A stretch of 64,000 nt of DNA, from positions 97,883,291 to 97,947,290 of the forward strand of contig OY740773.1 of the NCBI GenBank assembly GCA_963513935.1, given 5' to 3'. The translations under genes and the position numbers were made by a program. Within the stretch, counting starts at the first letter, position 1. The number at the start of each line of letters is the position of its first letter. Below the pieces are notes generated by a model that had not been told where the DNA came from, ran no database searches, and saw nothing but the letters and a program-made list of their open reading frames with translations. Shown one piece after another: positions 23,640 through 34,519 of the stretch. Source of the DNA: Aphrophora alni (lineage: Eukaryota; Arthropoda; Insecta; Hemiptera; Aphrophoridae).

Positions 23640-26185
23640 TTGTCCCCAATGGACAAATTTTTTATTATACTAAGATTTTATGTAACAGGAAGTTTCCAAC
23701 AGATAATTAGAGTCCTTGTAATATGTCCAAAAAACTACTGTTTGCAAAATTATAAAGATGTTTACATATCATGTAGTCTTATTGTGTAAACATTTGCCTC
23801 AAACTACAGAGCTGATGATAACTTAAAATAAATTTTTAATATCATTGAAATTCTTTACTCTTTCTTGTTTCTCCATTTCAAAAACTGAATACAGTAGGGT
23901 ACTTAAAGTAAGCTTAAAAACGTTATAGCACTATGTCAACTGTAGCTATGGAAACAAAATTGTAAACCGTTAACATAACCTAAAAATTATTCGAGCATTT
24001 TTCTCGAATTAATCTTTCTTTAATGTTAATGAGGGATTAGAAAATCTTTGATTAAATATTTTCTAGAAACAGAACGCAAAATTTTATTAGGCTTTAGGTT
24101 AATCTGGCATTTAGTAATTGAACATTAACTAAATGTTAAAATCAGCTATTTACATAAAATTGCTATGTTTATTCTTATTTATAAAATCAGCTGGGACACA
24201 GAAAATTTACGGTGTATTACAGATATTTTGTTGTTTAGTGCCGGAATAGAAGGACTTTCTTGTATATGAACAGGTAAATAAAACAAATGTCATCGATCTA
24301 GTCTAATGAAAACCAATATTACATAGATTAAATACTGTACGTATACATAACGTAGCCTAAGTTAGTTATGTATACTAACGTATACTTATACGTACACATA
24401 CATACGTATACGTATACATAACGATAGTTGAAATTAACTAAATTAATGTTGAAGAAACCGCCTGGGAGTAAACAATAGATAACTAGCTGATAGGCTATAT
24501 CTCAAAACTTTTTGTCACCTACAGTAAACCCAAAGATTTGAGAATTAGCCCCTATATTTCCCACGTATTTTTTGGTGGTTAGACAACAAGATTCTAGAAC
24601 TGGTCCAATTGTAACAGTACGTTTAAAAATCACAGTTCAAACCTTTTACTGTCTAAAATATTATTACAAAGTAATTATCATTGAAACATAGTACAGTTTA
24701 TTTGAACAAAAATAATTAAAAGAAGTAATTAAACAGAGGAGATTTTTGAATTATCAAATCTATATCCTAAGTAAATAGCTGAAAGAATCACACTGCAAAG
24801 GTAATATTGATTTTTTTCTTGAAATAACTGGTACATTTTTAAGGTTACTTTCAAAAAGAAAGAAAACACATTTTTAGTCTTAAAAATAAGAAAAATGCTA
24901 CTAAAATGACAATAAAAACTTTACAGTTGAGGGAAAGTAGAGTCTACCCCTAATGAAAAATTGGAGTCCAATTCCCAACTGGTATTTAAAACACGTAGAA
25001 TATAGATATTTCTAATGCAATGTACAACTTAGTTTATGTTTTGGTTTCAACAAATTTAAAGTGCTCTCGATAACATCAAGTGCACATTCACATGTTTTTT
25101 GACCTTAGTGTTGTAGCTATAGGTAAGAACATTCTCCATTGCGACCTAAAATGTATCTACTGTAGTATATAGGTTACATACTACAACCAGAAAACTCAGC
25201 TCAGATTTACGCCCCCCCCTTTTTCTTTTTAACAAGCACAAATCTCAGACCTTGTAATTTGTTATTACAGGATCTGTTTACGCGAATACAGAACGAATTG
25301 CACAATCCACTGGAAGTTTCGGCTTCTTTACCTGGCCTGGATTCTTCAATTCCTTCAACAGCTTGAGTTACCTCAAACTGCTGGTACCCCCCCCCCCCCT
25401 ATTTGTTAAATCCGTCCAGTTATTATATTAAAATTATTCCCTTTTGTTCAGGAGACCACGAATAATTTTGAAAATTTTTCATTCACTCGGGAGTAAGTTC
25501 TTGAGAATACTTTTCGTAACACACTGTATTTTACCTTAGTTGCAACCTGAAAACATATGATAAGTAAGTGGACTTGATCGTTAAAATATGACTTCAATTT
25601 AATATGCTAACTATTATTTTTAATTAAGAAAATCATGTAATCTTTTTATAAACAATTTTGACATAAAAAACCAATAAATCATTTTTAACCCTAAATCATT
25701 TTAGTTATTAGCAGATTGGCAAATCTTAATTATATTTATACAACAATAAAAAAATTATAAGTTTTTGATTAAATTATATTACAATTTAACAGTATAATCC
25801 ACACACAGAATTGACATTTAATAGAAATCTTACTATTACAATACAAAATAAATTTTAAATTATCCCAGGAAACTCAGTTGATTTTTATTTTTACTTCGAC
25901 TTTACTTTATAAAACCAAAACACTTTAAATTTTAGTAAATTTTTTTAAATTATTTGAATTTTCAAATTTTGACCACTCCTGGAATGATCAGGCTTCTGGT
26001 GTCTGTGTTGTTGTTTATCCTATCTTGGATCCATGGATTTGTTAGTTGATTACAGTTGACAGATGTGTTGGTTTTTTATCCCTTAAAATTATAACACTTT
26101 TGGATATCACTCTTTTGAATTTCACCAGCACTAATTATCCCACTTCACTGCACAGATTTATTTTTTTTTTTTTTAACCGACTAAT
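23640..26185. other. Mostly unassigned, with direct repeat copy 2
   Basis: 24134-24362 is copy 2 of the direct repeat. 24360-24425 is a run of alternating GTATAC and ACGTA words. Two C-runs stand out (25211-25217 and 25387-25399). No supported gene. Confidence 0.5.
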
Positions 26186-26187
26186 AT

Positions 26188-26286
26188 ACTTTACTTTTTA
26201 CTTATTTAAGAATTTCTATTCGGGCATAACTTTATTCATAAATTTTTTTTAAGAATCCCCATGTGGCTGTATTTATAGCCGAAAAT
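26188..26286 (+). repeat. Repeat family Y, copy 2
   Basis: Inverted counterpart of 23257-23388, ending TGTATTTATAGCCGAAAA. The preceding T-run (26159-26174) may be a tail or coincidental. Confidence 0.7.
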
Positions 26287-26994
26287 TACCTTATTCTATT
26301 ACCATTTTTCACTTTTCTGGGAATGATCTCTTTTTGTTTTTATTATTTTTATTGTACTGTTAATTAACTAATTATGGGTGCTAGTGCTGTTTGTTCTTGA
26401 AATATTTACATTCTCTTTCACCTTTATATTCTTTATGTTGTTAGTTTTATAGTAATTATTCATTTTTGCTAGTAAAGTTGGCAACATAACTCCGCCCTCT
26501 GCGACGTCTTAATTTCTTAAAGTTTTACTCTTTGCAGACTGGAATTTATTACTAAAGAAATCTCTTTTGTTTTTTTTAAACTGTTCCTAATGTTTTCCCA
26601 CGGGATTTTTCTCCTTTTTGATGCAGTCATTTCATTCTACTCGGCAAGAGATTGTCCTGGAACTTTGAATGTTGATTTTTCGTTATTTAATGTACGTGAA
26701 CATTTGTATAAAAGGGTTTTTGAGGTCGTTGATTGAAACTATGAAATTACAGTTTTAAAAATATTGTTTTATTTTAGAAGAAGTGTATAAATGTAAAAAA
26801 ATAATAATTATTAAAAGAGTATTTATTAAAATTTTAAACACTTAATAAATCACCTATACAAAGTCTGCTACACAATGTAATCCGAATCAGATAAATTGTT
26901 GTCAATTTTCGAAGAACTTGAAATGTCAGAATCACTCGAACATTGATTGTTGTGATCAATTGGAATAAAAAATATCTGGAGGAAGCAAAAGGTT

Positions 26995-27460
26995 CAATGC
27001 TTCAAGCTACAAAGTTTTCCCTACTTTTGGTGGTGCTTCTTTTTAAATTAGAAATATAAGGGTCTGAAGATATTAATTGTCGATTGAAAATATCTTCCAT
27101 AGTCTTTACAAGTGAATGTTTTCGTGAAAATTGCTCACGATAATTTTTATATTTTTTAAATTTCAAGCTTCTTGTGCGTCCTCCGATAATTGTCCAATCG
27201 AAAACAGCTGATTCTATAATTCGATATCCATGAATCAAAACTTTGTATAGTACAGATGTGAGAATGAAATACGATGGATATATTTCTGTTAAACGTCTTG
27301 CTGTTTGAACTATAACTACTTGACATAGCCTGCAAGACAACGTGAAAATGCTTCCCTAAATTATGATCCACACACAGTATTTCAGCAAACACTGCCGAAT
27401 GTTGAAAAAAGCGCCGAGCAGTATTTCCATCATTTGTGCTGCCAGGTTTCGGATGATAAA
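26995..27460 (-). pseudogene. Frameshifted transposon-associated ORF fragment
   Basis: Minus-strand reading begins GSTNDGNTARRFF near 27440. It then gives FAEILCVDHNLGKHFHVVLQ, shifts frame near 27325, and continues YKVLIHGYRIIESA, FKKYKNYREQFSRKHS and FNRQLISSDPYISNLKR to a stop near 27002. I recall similar text, with GSTNDGNTARRFF and LLxSSDPxIS motifs, in many uncharacterised multi-copy arthropod proteins. I read it as mobile-element derived. No catalytic residue can be named from the fragment, and the biochemical role is unknown. Confidence 0.6.
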
Positions 27461-27464
27461 TTAG

Positions 27465-28915
27465 TAATCATAATCGCTGTTTAAAACCTTTTTAAATCGC
27501 TTCTTTGCGTTGTGTCGTAATTACCATTTCCTTCTATGTACGTGCTTGCCATTTGTACTCGATGTGCAACAAAAATTAAAAAAAAAAAATTCACGCCTAT
27601 TTCTTTGTCTATTTTATACGAACTATACGGTCAATGTCATTGAATTCTTTGGAAGTGTCATTGTAACAATAAGGAAATGTTAGATGTCTTCTTCTTTATT
27701 AACATTGAAAAGTATCAGAATAGTGTTAGGAATTAGGATAGTTTTAGTTAGAAATAAAGTCTAAGTTCTTTTTAAGAAGCCAGAATGAAAACAATTATTG
27801 TGACAGCCCTGGAAAACTGACGAAAATGATTACCTTGCAAGCAAGGCAGACGTCATTGATGCTACTTATATATAATATATAAACCCTTGGGTGGGAGGAA
27901 ACGTGGTGGTCAGTGGACCAAGTGGAGATGCTGGAGGAATTCTTGAAGATTGCCAGATGGACTTGGCGAGTAAGAGCTTCCTCGGAGAATAATTCTTGAA
28001 GATAGCTAGACGGACTTGGCGAGTAAGAACTTCCTTTGAGAATTGAGACTTCAGACGAGCATCCATAAGAGTGGCAAACAGGGTGAGCAAACTTCGTGTA
28101 TAAACATTGTAATTATTTCAGAGTCATATAATTATACTATAACGTAGAATCAGATCTGTGAGTAACAACTATTAAATTCAATCTGGATTGATAGTAATAA
28201 TAAGAATATTGTAGCATTGTAATAAGATAGGTGATGGTTATTCTTGTTAGTAAAGGATAATTGAGTACTGAACCATTCGATTATATTGAAAATAAATAAA
28301 CCCAGGCAGTTTAAAGAAACCGAATCCTGACAACAATAGGAATATTGATTCATATTTAATAATCCCTTTAGTTATAATTGACCTTTAAAGTTTAATTGCA
28401 TGGTTTCTGTTCAAGAGCCATAAACATTAGTCCTTAGTCAGGAATTGTTTGTAGTGTTAAAAGAAATTGAATTCTGATTCCTGGTAATGCCAATCTGAAT
28501 ATTTAAGTTAAGTCACCAACCTAATGAGGTACCCCGACTCATACAATGGTTGATCATTTTCTTTATACACTCTCATACATGGCGCACAAATTCATTTTCA
28601 TTCATTTTTCACGTACATACAAAGGATAAATTTTACATTGAATGTTTAACCATGCAGATCTGTAAGGTATTGGCGTTCTTACCAAAGCTTACAATTTTTG
28701 AATTTGTTGGAAGCCTGCACTTTCGAAGATTTATTATGCTCGGTTTCTGATCAGTACTGCAGTACTGCCTCTTTGATCCTTGGTCAAGGAGTATTCGCAA
28801 TTTGGGAGATACAAGTTCGTCAAACATATTAACCACTATCTATTAACATCTATCAATCTATATTAATTCTAAAATTAGATCTAATTTTTATTAATTTATA
28901 ATTCTTTTCCTATTT
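27465..28915. other. Unassigned sequence upstream of the SKA2-like gene
   Basis: 27900-28050 contains a small tandem duplication: GATTGCCAGATGGACTTGGC and GATAGCTAGACGGACTTGGC, each followed by GAGTAAGA and CTTCCT. A 5' untranslated exon of the SKA2-like gene should lie somewhere here, because a splice acceptor abuts its ATG, but I could not place it. Confidence 0.4.
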
Positions 28916-28917
28916 AG

Positions 28918-29220
28918 ATGGAAGCTTCAGTGCAATCAATAGAAAAGGCATTGGAGAAATCTGAAGAACAGTTGGATAATATGACTTGGCGACTGAATTC
29001 CATAGAGATGACTATGGGCTCCAATGACGTAAACATACCGTTATTGGATCTAATGCGTGAATTCGAGTCCAAGAAATCTGAATATGAAGAAATTCAACAA
29101 GAAATAATGAATTTAGATAAAGAAGAAGCAATACTACAATCTGAATTGAAGAACACTGTTAGCAGAATTAAAATGAATTTAGTTCTACTGAACAATAAGT
29201 TAGGTGCACGAAACAGTTAA
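28918..29220 (+). CDS. SKA2: SKA2-like spindle and kinetochore-associated protein
   Basis: Known role: SKA2 is a small all-helical subunit of the SKA complex, which pairs with SKA1 and SKA3 and links kinetochores to microtubules in mitosis. Seen here: 100 aa, charged and helical throughout, in one exon. The order of features matches vertebrate SKA2 (about 120 aa) from residue 1: MEA start, ExxxxKxExxLD near residues 8-20, RLxxIE near 25-30, PLLDLMREFESKKSEYE near 41-57, and a C-terminal IKMNLVLLNNK stretch. The ATG follows a TTTTCCTATTTAG acceptor directly, so a 5' untranslated exon is likely upstream. AATAAA lies at 29271-29276, 51 bp after the stop. The frame is intact, and codon use is AT-rich like the coiled-coil gene downstream. 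The orthology call is by eye; another small coiled-coil protein cannot be excluded. Confidence 0.68.
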   Translation: MEASVQSIEKALEKSEEQLDNMTWRLNSIEMTMGSNDVNIPLLDLMREFESKKSEYEEIQQEIMNLDKEEAILQSELKNTVSRIKMNLVLLNNKLGARNS

Positions 29221-29270
29221 TTCTGATTGAAACATATTCTTAAAACAAAAATTTAATTTTTAATTTCCCA

Positions 29271-29276
29271 AATAAA
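29271..29276 (+). terminator. Polyadenylation signal for the SKA2-like gene
   Basis: Canonical AATAAA shortly after the stop codon at 29220, in an AT-rich 3' UTR. Confidence 0.6.
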
Positions 29277-29299
29277 TCAGTATACATACATTTGTTCAA

Positions 29300-30700
29300 C
29301 GATTTGCATTTTACTTTTAAATTGTCTATAGTAGGGCTATTTGTTTATGAAAAATTGTTTCTACACCAGTAAGTCAGATGTTTGTTCTATTTTGTTATAA
29401 ATACACTTATAGTTTTATTTATCCTTTTAAACATGACTATTAGTAGAATATAATTTATGACATCACTTATGTCAATTTTGGATTCAAATTTCATATCTAG
29501 AACCCCACTAACCTAAAAATACTCATTTTTGTATTCAACATTTTTGTTGGGTTAAATTAGAGTTCTTATTAGAGGAGGGTGCAGACTAGCTGCAACGCTG
29601 CAACTATTGAAAGGGGTTTTAGCTTTCCTTGTGGAACCCAAACTATACAGTGGTGGTAAAATTATCACATCTTCTTCAAATAAACATCCACGTACAACTC
29701 TCATATATTTTTTAATTTGGTAGAAACTGATACTCTTCACAAATCACAAGGTATATATATATACACGTTCAAGGTATAGGGAGTTTTTGATAGTGCAGAT
29801 CCATATCGCGTCTGGGAATGTTTACCAGACCAAAGCGTGACAATATTTCAGTCTGGTATGATTTAAGCCTGCTCTGCCGAAGACGTGTTCAGTGTTCAGT
29901 AGTCAGTCACTTTGGTCCTTAATCAGGAAGTATTCGCAAATGTCAGTTGTCGGACGCCCCTTCTCCAGTTGCGGCTCTAGACTGATGCCCATCTTGTTTA
30001 GTTAAAGAGGATACTCCAGGTCCAGAGTTTTGGAGTTTGGAAATGATCGAAAGTGATTCAAGGGTGAACCCGTTTCCAGCAACACCTAACACGATGCGCT
30101 GGTAAACTCATAATGACTTCTAAATTAAACAATGTTAAACTAGGTTGTGAAAAGTTACAACTATCGGCATCGTCCGAAGAGTCTGTTTAGACATTAACAA
30201 ACTAAATTAGGACGTAAGGAGATAGAGACCTGCTCCCAGATTCCTTATTGTCCGTAATAGCACTGAGTGGTCAGATCTGTCGCCCTTTGTTATTAATAAA
30301 GCTGTAATAAGGAAATGTTCGTTCCATTAGAAAACTTCACAATGGGACTTAATTAATACAGACTGATTCTGATAAACAGAGATAATTTCTATTAAAAATG
30401 AAGTCCTTTTTCGATGTCGTTAACTTGTCCGTTGAACCTCACAAGGGTTCCTCGAACATTCATTTAGAGTTCCTAACCAATTCCTCTAGAGTTCATTAGA
30501 AATTTAAAGCCTTGTGAGGTTCTACGGACACATGAATAACATTTTGTGTTAATGTTATAAAATAATTATGGTTTTGTTTTTTTAGTTTTTAGTTCATTTT
30601 GTTAATTTTACGTTGAGGAGCATTTTATACTCCTTGCTTGATGGCAGCAGTAGTTTTTTTGCCTTAAAAAAAAACAGCAATACAAAATGTTAGGCCTATT
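29300..30700. other. Unassigned sequence between the two host genes
   Basis: A 62-codon minus frame (29552-29740) reads MRVVRGCLFEEDVIILPP; I cannot name it. A 13-bp inverted pair, GAACCTCACAAGG and CCTTGTGAGGTTC, lies at about 30435 and 30511. A GTCACTTTGGTCCTTAATCAGG phrase near 29908 resembles CTTTGATCCTTGGTCAAGG near 28771, so a diverged repeat is shared across the SKA2-like gene. Confidence 0.4.
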
Positions 30701-30703
30701 TAT

Positions 30704-30885
30704 AATGAAAAAAACAAACACAATATTTAGTAAATTCTACAATTTTATTGAGTCTTGCCGACCATGGTTTCGCCAGCAACGGCATTTACAAGGCAGCCAA
30801 GACTGAGCTGTTTCAATAAAATTGTAGACGGCAAGACTCAATAAAATTGTAGAATTTACTAAATATTGTGTTTGTTTTTTTCATT
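30704..30885. repeat. Perfect 57-bp inverted repeat with 68-bp spacer
   Basis: Arms 30704-30760 and 30829-30885 are exact reverse complements, including a seven-A/seven-T run. The spacer ends with a third partial copy of the arm core (CAATAAAATTGTAGAC, then GGCAAG). A foldback-type element or a rearranged palindrome. No open frame. Confidence 0.95.
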
Positions 30886-31144
30886 AAAAATGGAGTTCTA
30901 CCAAGTCCATCGGCCAAGTACCAAGTAGTGTAAATCGTATAAATGGTATTCATTTTATTTTATCAAAGCTTACCATTGTTAGCTTTTTCAGGACCTTTTT
31001 ACATCCGTGTAATACGTTACGTGTTTGTTTGTTGAATTTTATCTCATTAAGTGAACTTTTTACGATCCCAGAGAGGTATGATTTCCTTATTGTGATTCAA
31101 TCAGTGAGCCACGGAATGGTATTTTGCGAGGCTGAATCTACTCG

Positions 31145-31255
31145 TCTTTATTTTATTTCCTTTTCTTCTTTTTTTTTTATATATAAGGTGATGATGACCG
31201 AAAAGTTTTCGCCTTTAACGAGAGAACAAAGAAAACAGTGGCGTAGTGAAAAACA
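31145..31255 (+). repeat. 3'-end repeat module relic (LINE-like), terminal part
   Basis: TTTTCTTCTTTTTT, ATATATAAGG, TGATGATGACCGAAAAGTTT and TCGCCTTTAACGAG match the module's last third. Confidence 0.55.
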
Positions 31256-31383
31256 CTCTTGAATTTGGTCACAGAGTAGTTCATTCTAGAGTTATAATTC
31301 AGGATTATTTTATTTTTTGGTAATAAAAAGCCTAATTGTAAATGTGATCTTTCGGCGTAATTACAAGAAATAAGGATCAAACA

Positions 31384-31398
31384 ATGGAAAGTGATGTG
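31384..31398 (+). CDS. Candidate first coding exon of the coiled-coil gene
   Basis: ATGGAAAGTGATGTG followed by the strong donor GTAAGT encodes MESDV and ends in phase 0. All three plausible acceptors of the next exon (35134, 35146, 35152) are also phase 0. With 35134 the five exons sum to 1338 nt (446 codons) with no stop. The context AAACAATGG is a good start context. This exon is inferred; only a transcript would prove it. The alternative is an ATG at 35110 inside the next open stretch. Confidence 0.45.
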
Positions 31399-31843
31399 GT
31401 AAGTTTACTTTTAAATGTTTACATGATTAGTATTTACCTTTTACATTACTTACTTAGAGGTTATGTTTTATAATATAGCAAACTTTTACCTAACTATAAT
31501 ATATCTAGGGTCGGTTGCTAAGACAACCTGTAAATAATTAATATAACATTAAATATTAAAGAAGTAATTGAGTCAGTTATTTTGGTTTCTAAAACACACA
31601 TTGAAGCTTAATGATCCAATAAACAGATGTTAAATTAATGTACCAAATTTGACCAATAAACTATCATTAAATTATTCATTATTCCAGTTGTGCGAATTAC
31701 TGAAGTCTGTTTTAAGGTTAGGTTTCATTGAAAATTAGAGATTATTGTAATAGCAGTTTCATATGCTTCGTTTTGTTATTTTTGAAGTGAAAACTTCTAT
31801 TGGCGCCGTGGGTACTTTTTTGGGATGGACTTTTTCTATAGAA

Positions 31844-31924
31844 ATCGCGTCACGCACCGTACCGTAATGCATCGCGTCACGCACCGTATCGTAATGCATC
31901 GCGTCACGCACCGTACCGTAATGC
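31844..31924 (+). repeat. Three tandem 27-bp units
   Basis: Units ATCGCGTCACGCACCGTACC + GTAATGC at 31844, 31871 and 31898 are identical but for one base. Unusually CG-rich in a very AT-rich region. Confidence 0.95.
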
Positions 31925-31974
31925 AACTTTAATATATATAGACAACGGATACGCGCGCACAGCGTATATATAAA

Positions 31975-32225
31975 CTCATATATCTACGAAAAATATTGCA
32001 CAAACTTTCTCACATACCCATATAATAATATTAAAACAAAAATCTACGAAAAATATTGCACTAACTTTCTCACACACCCATACGTATTAAAACTAAAAAT
32101 CTACGAAAAATATTGCACTAACTTTCTCAAACTCATATACATAGTCAAACTAAAATCAATGCAAAAATATCGCACAAACTTTCTCACATACCTAAATATA
32201 TTAAAACTAAAAATCTAATCAATTA
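31975..32225 (+). repeat. Four tandem units of about 60 bp
   Basis: The core ATCTACGAAAAATATTGCAC, then (A/T)AACTTTCTCA, repeats at about 31981, 32042, 32098 and (diverged) 32155. TATTAAAACTAAAAATC links the units. Confidence 0.85.
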
Positions 32226-32519
32226 GATATTTAAAACAAATTTTAAATAACTAGAAAGGAGGTGCAGTGTTAATTGTTGTAAAATTAAAAACATGTAAAT
32301 AGATTATATTAAGATAAGAGTAAAAGAAAAATGGCTTTTTGTCGGATAATTGGGATTCCCATTATTACTCCCATTGATCTCAGATCATTTTCTCTGTTTG
32401 AGGTGTCAAATTAAACAGTGTTATCTGCAGATTTGCCGAAAATTATTTATTTTCCTTGGAAACACTTATGATTTAATAAATTTATAATTTAAATAACAAC
32501 CTGATATTGGTAAGTAACG

Positions 32520-32965
32520 TTCCACAATAAAAATATTTTGAAACAGCTGTTTTTCAAATAAGTTTTATTTTGTTGTTTTGTTTGAAAATTTATAACAGCT
32601 GTTTAAACTATATTTTGGTTAACTTTATTTTTTGCAAATTCACGTTATATTGTGATTAATTGTTTACATCTCGCAAAATTAAACGGTTTAAATTCTCAAA
32701 TGTGTTTTATTTTGTTGTTTTGTTTGAGATTTTATAACAGCAGTTTAAAATTATTTCCAGATTAACTTCACTTCCTTCATTTTGTATATTTCGCAAAGTT
32801 AAACCGTTTTATACGTCTTATTAGTGTGAGAATTGGGTCTGAATTTTTTATCTCACAAAAGTTAAACTACTTAACTGTAGGCTACATACCGTATAGCGGG
32901 GTTTTTATTTATAGTTTATTCCTTACATCTCGCAAAAGTTAACGGTTTATATGGCTTATTGTTAA
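32520..32965 (+). repeat. Diverged tandem repeats with CGCAAA(A)GTTAAACGG core
   Basis: GTTTTATTTTGTTGTTTTGT, TTATAACAGC and TCGCAAAATTAAACGG words recur about every 60-140 bp at 32545-32690, 32700-32805, 32855 and 32930. AACAGCTGTTT palindromes lie at 32543 and 32595. Their order suggests an old tandem array. Confidence 0.7.
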
Positions 32966-33604
32966 TGTATTTCGAGCCAGTTTTACACAGTATAAAACAA
33001 AATTCCGGCCACAGGAAGACCGCATGGAAACCGTCGAACATTTACTGTTAACGGGAAAATGACAATGATAGAAATCGAAGGTTACCGAATCGAGAAGTAA
33101 ACCAACATGTTCAACTTTTTGATGCCAACATGAACTTCAGATTTCGATATACATAACGATTGAAAAATATTCAAAAGTTACGATGCCATACTACATTTGA
33201 AATTATAGTTATTGTGTGTTGCGTAAGCAAGGAATTTCGTCTATGAATTCAGTTTTGCACAAATTTCGCATAAACTTACTCCCATTCATAGGTATAAGAT
33301 GTAAAAATAATCATTAAGATATTCTATGACTGTCCTATTAACATTGCCCTGAAATCTTATTCTGAAACATCCCACTAATACAGTATTTCATCTCTAGCAC
33401 ACCTCTAACAAGCATATTATCATTCCTCCTGTACACCTTATAAGTTTATTTATGAGTCGATGTTACCAGGAATATATAATTTTCGCATAAAAAAAAAATT
33501 TGCTCTATAATTCAATTTTGTAGATACATTTGAATATAAAAGTAAGAAATAATTAGATAGAATAAAACTCGAACACAAGATCTCACAAAATATGCATTTA
33601 CTTA

Positions 33605-33645
33605 ATCAAACGCGTTTCAACGACAAAGTCGCCATCCTCAGTGAT
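33605..33645 (-). ncRNA. Hammerhead ribozyme candidate (Penelope-associated)
   Basis: The minus strand reads: stem I 5' strand AUCA; core CUGAGGA; a single U; stem II GGCGAC, loop UUU, GUCGUU; core GAAA; a minimal stem III (AC, GC, GU); cleavage-site U; stem I 3' strand UGAU. Stem I is four Watson-Crick pairs. Stem II is six pairs, two of them G-U. All core positions fit CUGANGA ... GAAA, and the base at 17 is not G. The extra U before stem II departs from the textbook core. It lies about 220 bp downstream, on the same strand, of a Penelope-like endonuclease remnant. Penelope-like elements are known to carry hammerheads. Confidence 0.7.
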
Positions 33646-34122
33646 ACATGAGCTTCAATAACTAATCTATAACTTGGCACTGCGCCAAATCCCGTATTTA
33701 TACAAAACTAAAGGAGCGTGGCCTAAATCTTCTTTCTAATATTAAGGCGTTAACAAGTGCCTCGCGTCATTCTAAATAACTTAAGAGTTAACATCTAACT
33801 AATACAACATTCAGAACTAATCTTATATCTAACAATACATTTTATATTTTACATTAATATAGAACTTTGTATGGGGCCAAATTCATTATTTACAGTTATA
33901 TTACGATATTTGTTAATATAAAAAGTTTCCCAAGCATCTATTGTGTTTAATTTAGTAATATTTTTCAACAAAACTTTTCTATTTTAAAATAATGTTTTCC
34001 CTCTAAACAATGTTTAGCCATAGCTTATTATATTTGAAGTGGGCAAAGTGTTCTTTTGCTCTTATCCTGATATTTTGTTTTGTTTGTCCTATATATTTCT
34101 TCGAACGTATTTCACAATTTAT

Positions 34123-34519
34123 ACAATAAATTCCATATTGCCTTATGAATGCTTTAAAATAAGTTTATTACTAAATTACTTACGTCATAGCAATCTTGTG
34201 TTTAGTATTTATTTATTAATATTTCATTACAGCTGTTTCGGTATAACATATAACATCATCAGATGAAACAACAAATTTACACAACACACTGATACACATT
34301 TCACAAAAATAAATAAACATAAAATGTTTGGTAGTGCAGTACAAGTCGAAAATAATATAAAATAAAGTTGAGATAATATAGCCACATCTTTCTAACGTGG
34401 TGGTCAACTGTTCACTCATGTGAACCGAAACAGCTGTAATGAAGTATTAATAAATAAATACTAAACACAAGATTGCTATGACGTAAGTAATTTAGTAATA
34501 AACTTACACAATAAATTCC
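34123..34519. mobile_element. Hammerhead-bearing unit with inverted arms inserted in a Penelope remnant
   Basis: The direct repeat ACAATAAATTCC occurs at 34123-34134 and 34508-34519. Between them are 26 bp of unclear origin, then arms 34161-34242 and 34424-34505. The arms are 82-bp reverse complements with one mismatch. Joining the flanks at the direct repeat restores the GIYC codons of the Penelope remnant. Arm plus interior, without the right arm, recur at 57385-57650. The interior holds a hammerhead on the minus strand at the inner edge of the left arm. Inverted partial copies and variable short target duplications are typical of Penelope-like insertions, so I read this as a short non-autonomous Penelope relative. 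Confidence 0.75.
34222..34268 (-). ncRNA. Hammerhead ribozyme candidate in the inserted unit
   Basis: Minus strand: stem I UUUCAU; core CUGAUGA; U; stem II GUUAUA, loop UGU, UAUACC (one U-C mismatch, five pairs); core GAAA; C, AGCU, G forming stem III with A and U; cleavage triplet GUA; stem I AUGAAA. Stem I is six perfect pairs. A second, inverted half (GAAA to stem I) lies in the right arm at about 34424-34440 but lacks the CUGAUGA half. Confidence 0.75.

Noticed and set aside
34216..34419. Conserved 67-codon minus frame also present at 57448-57639, as a small protein
   Set aside because: The conservation is explained by the two loci being copies of the same ribozyme-bearing repeat. The frame also runs through the hammerhead.
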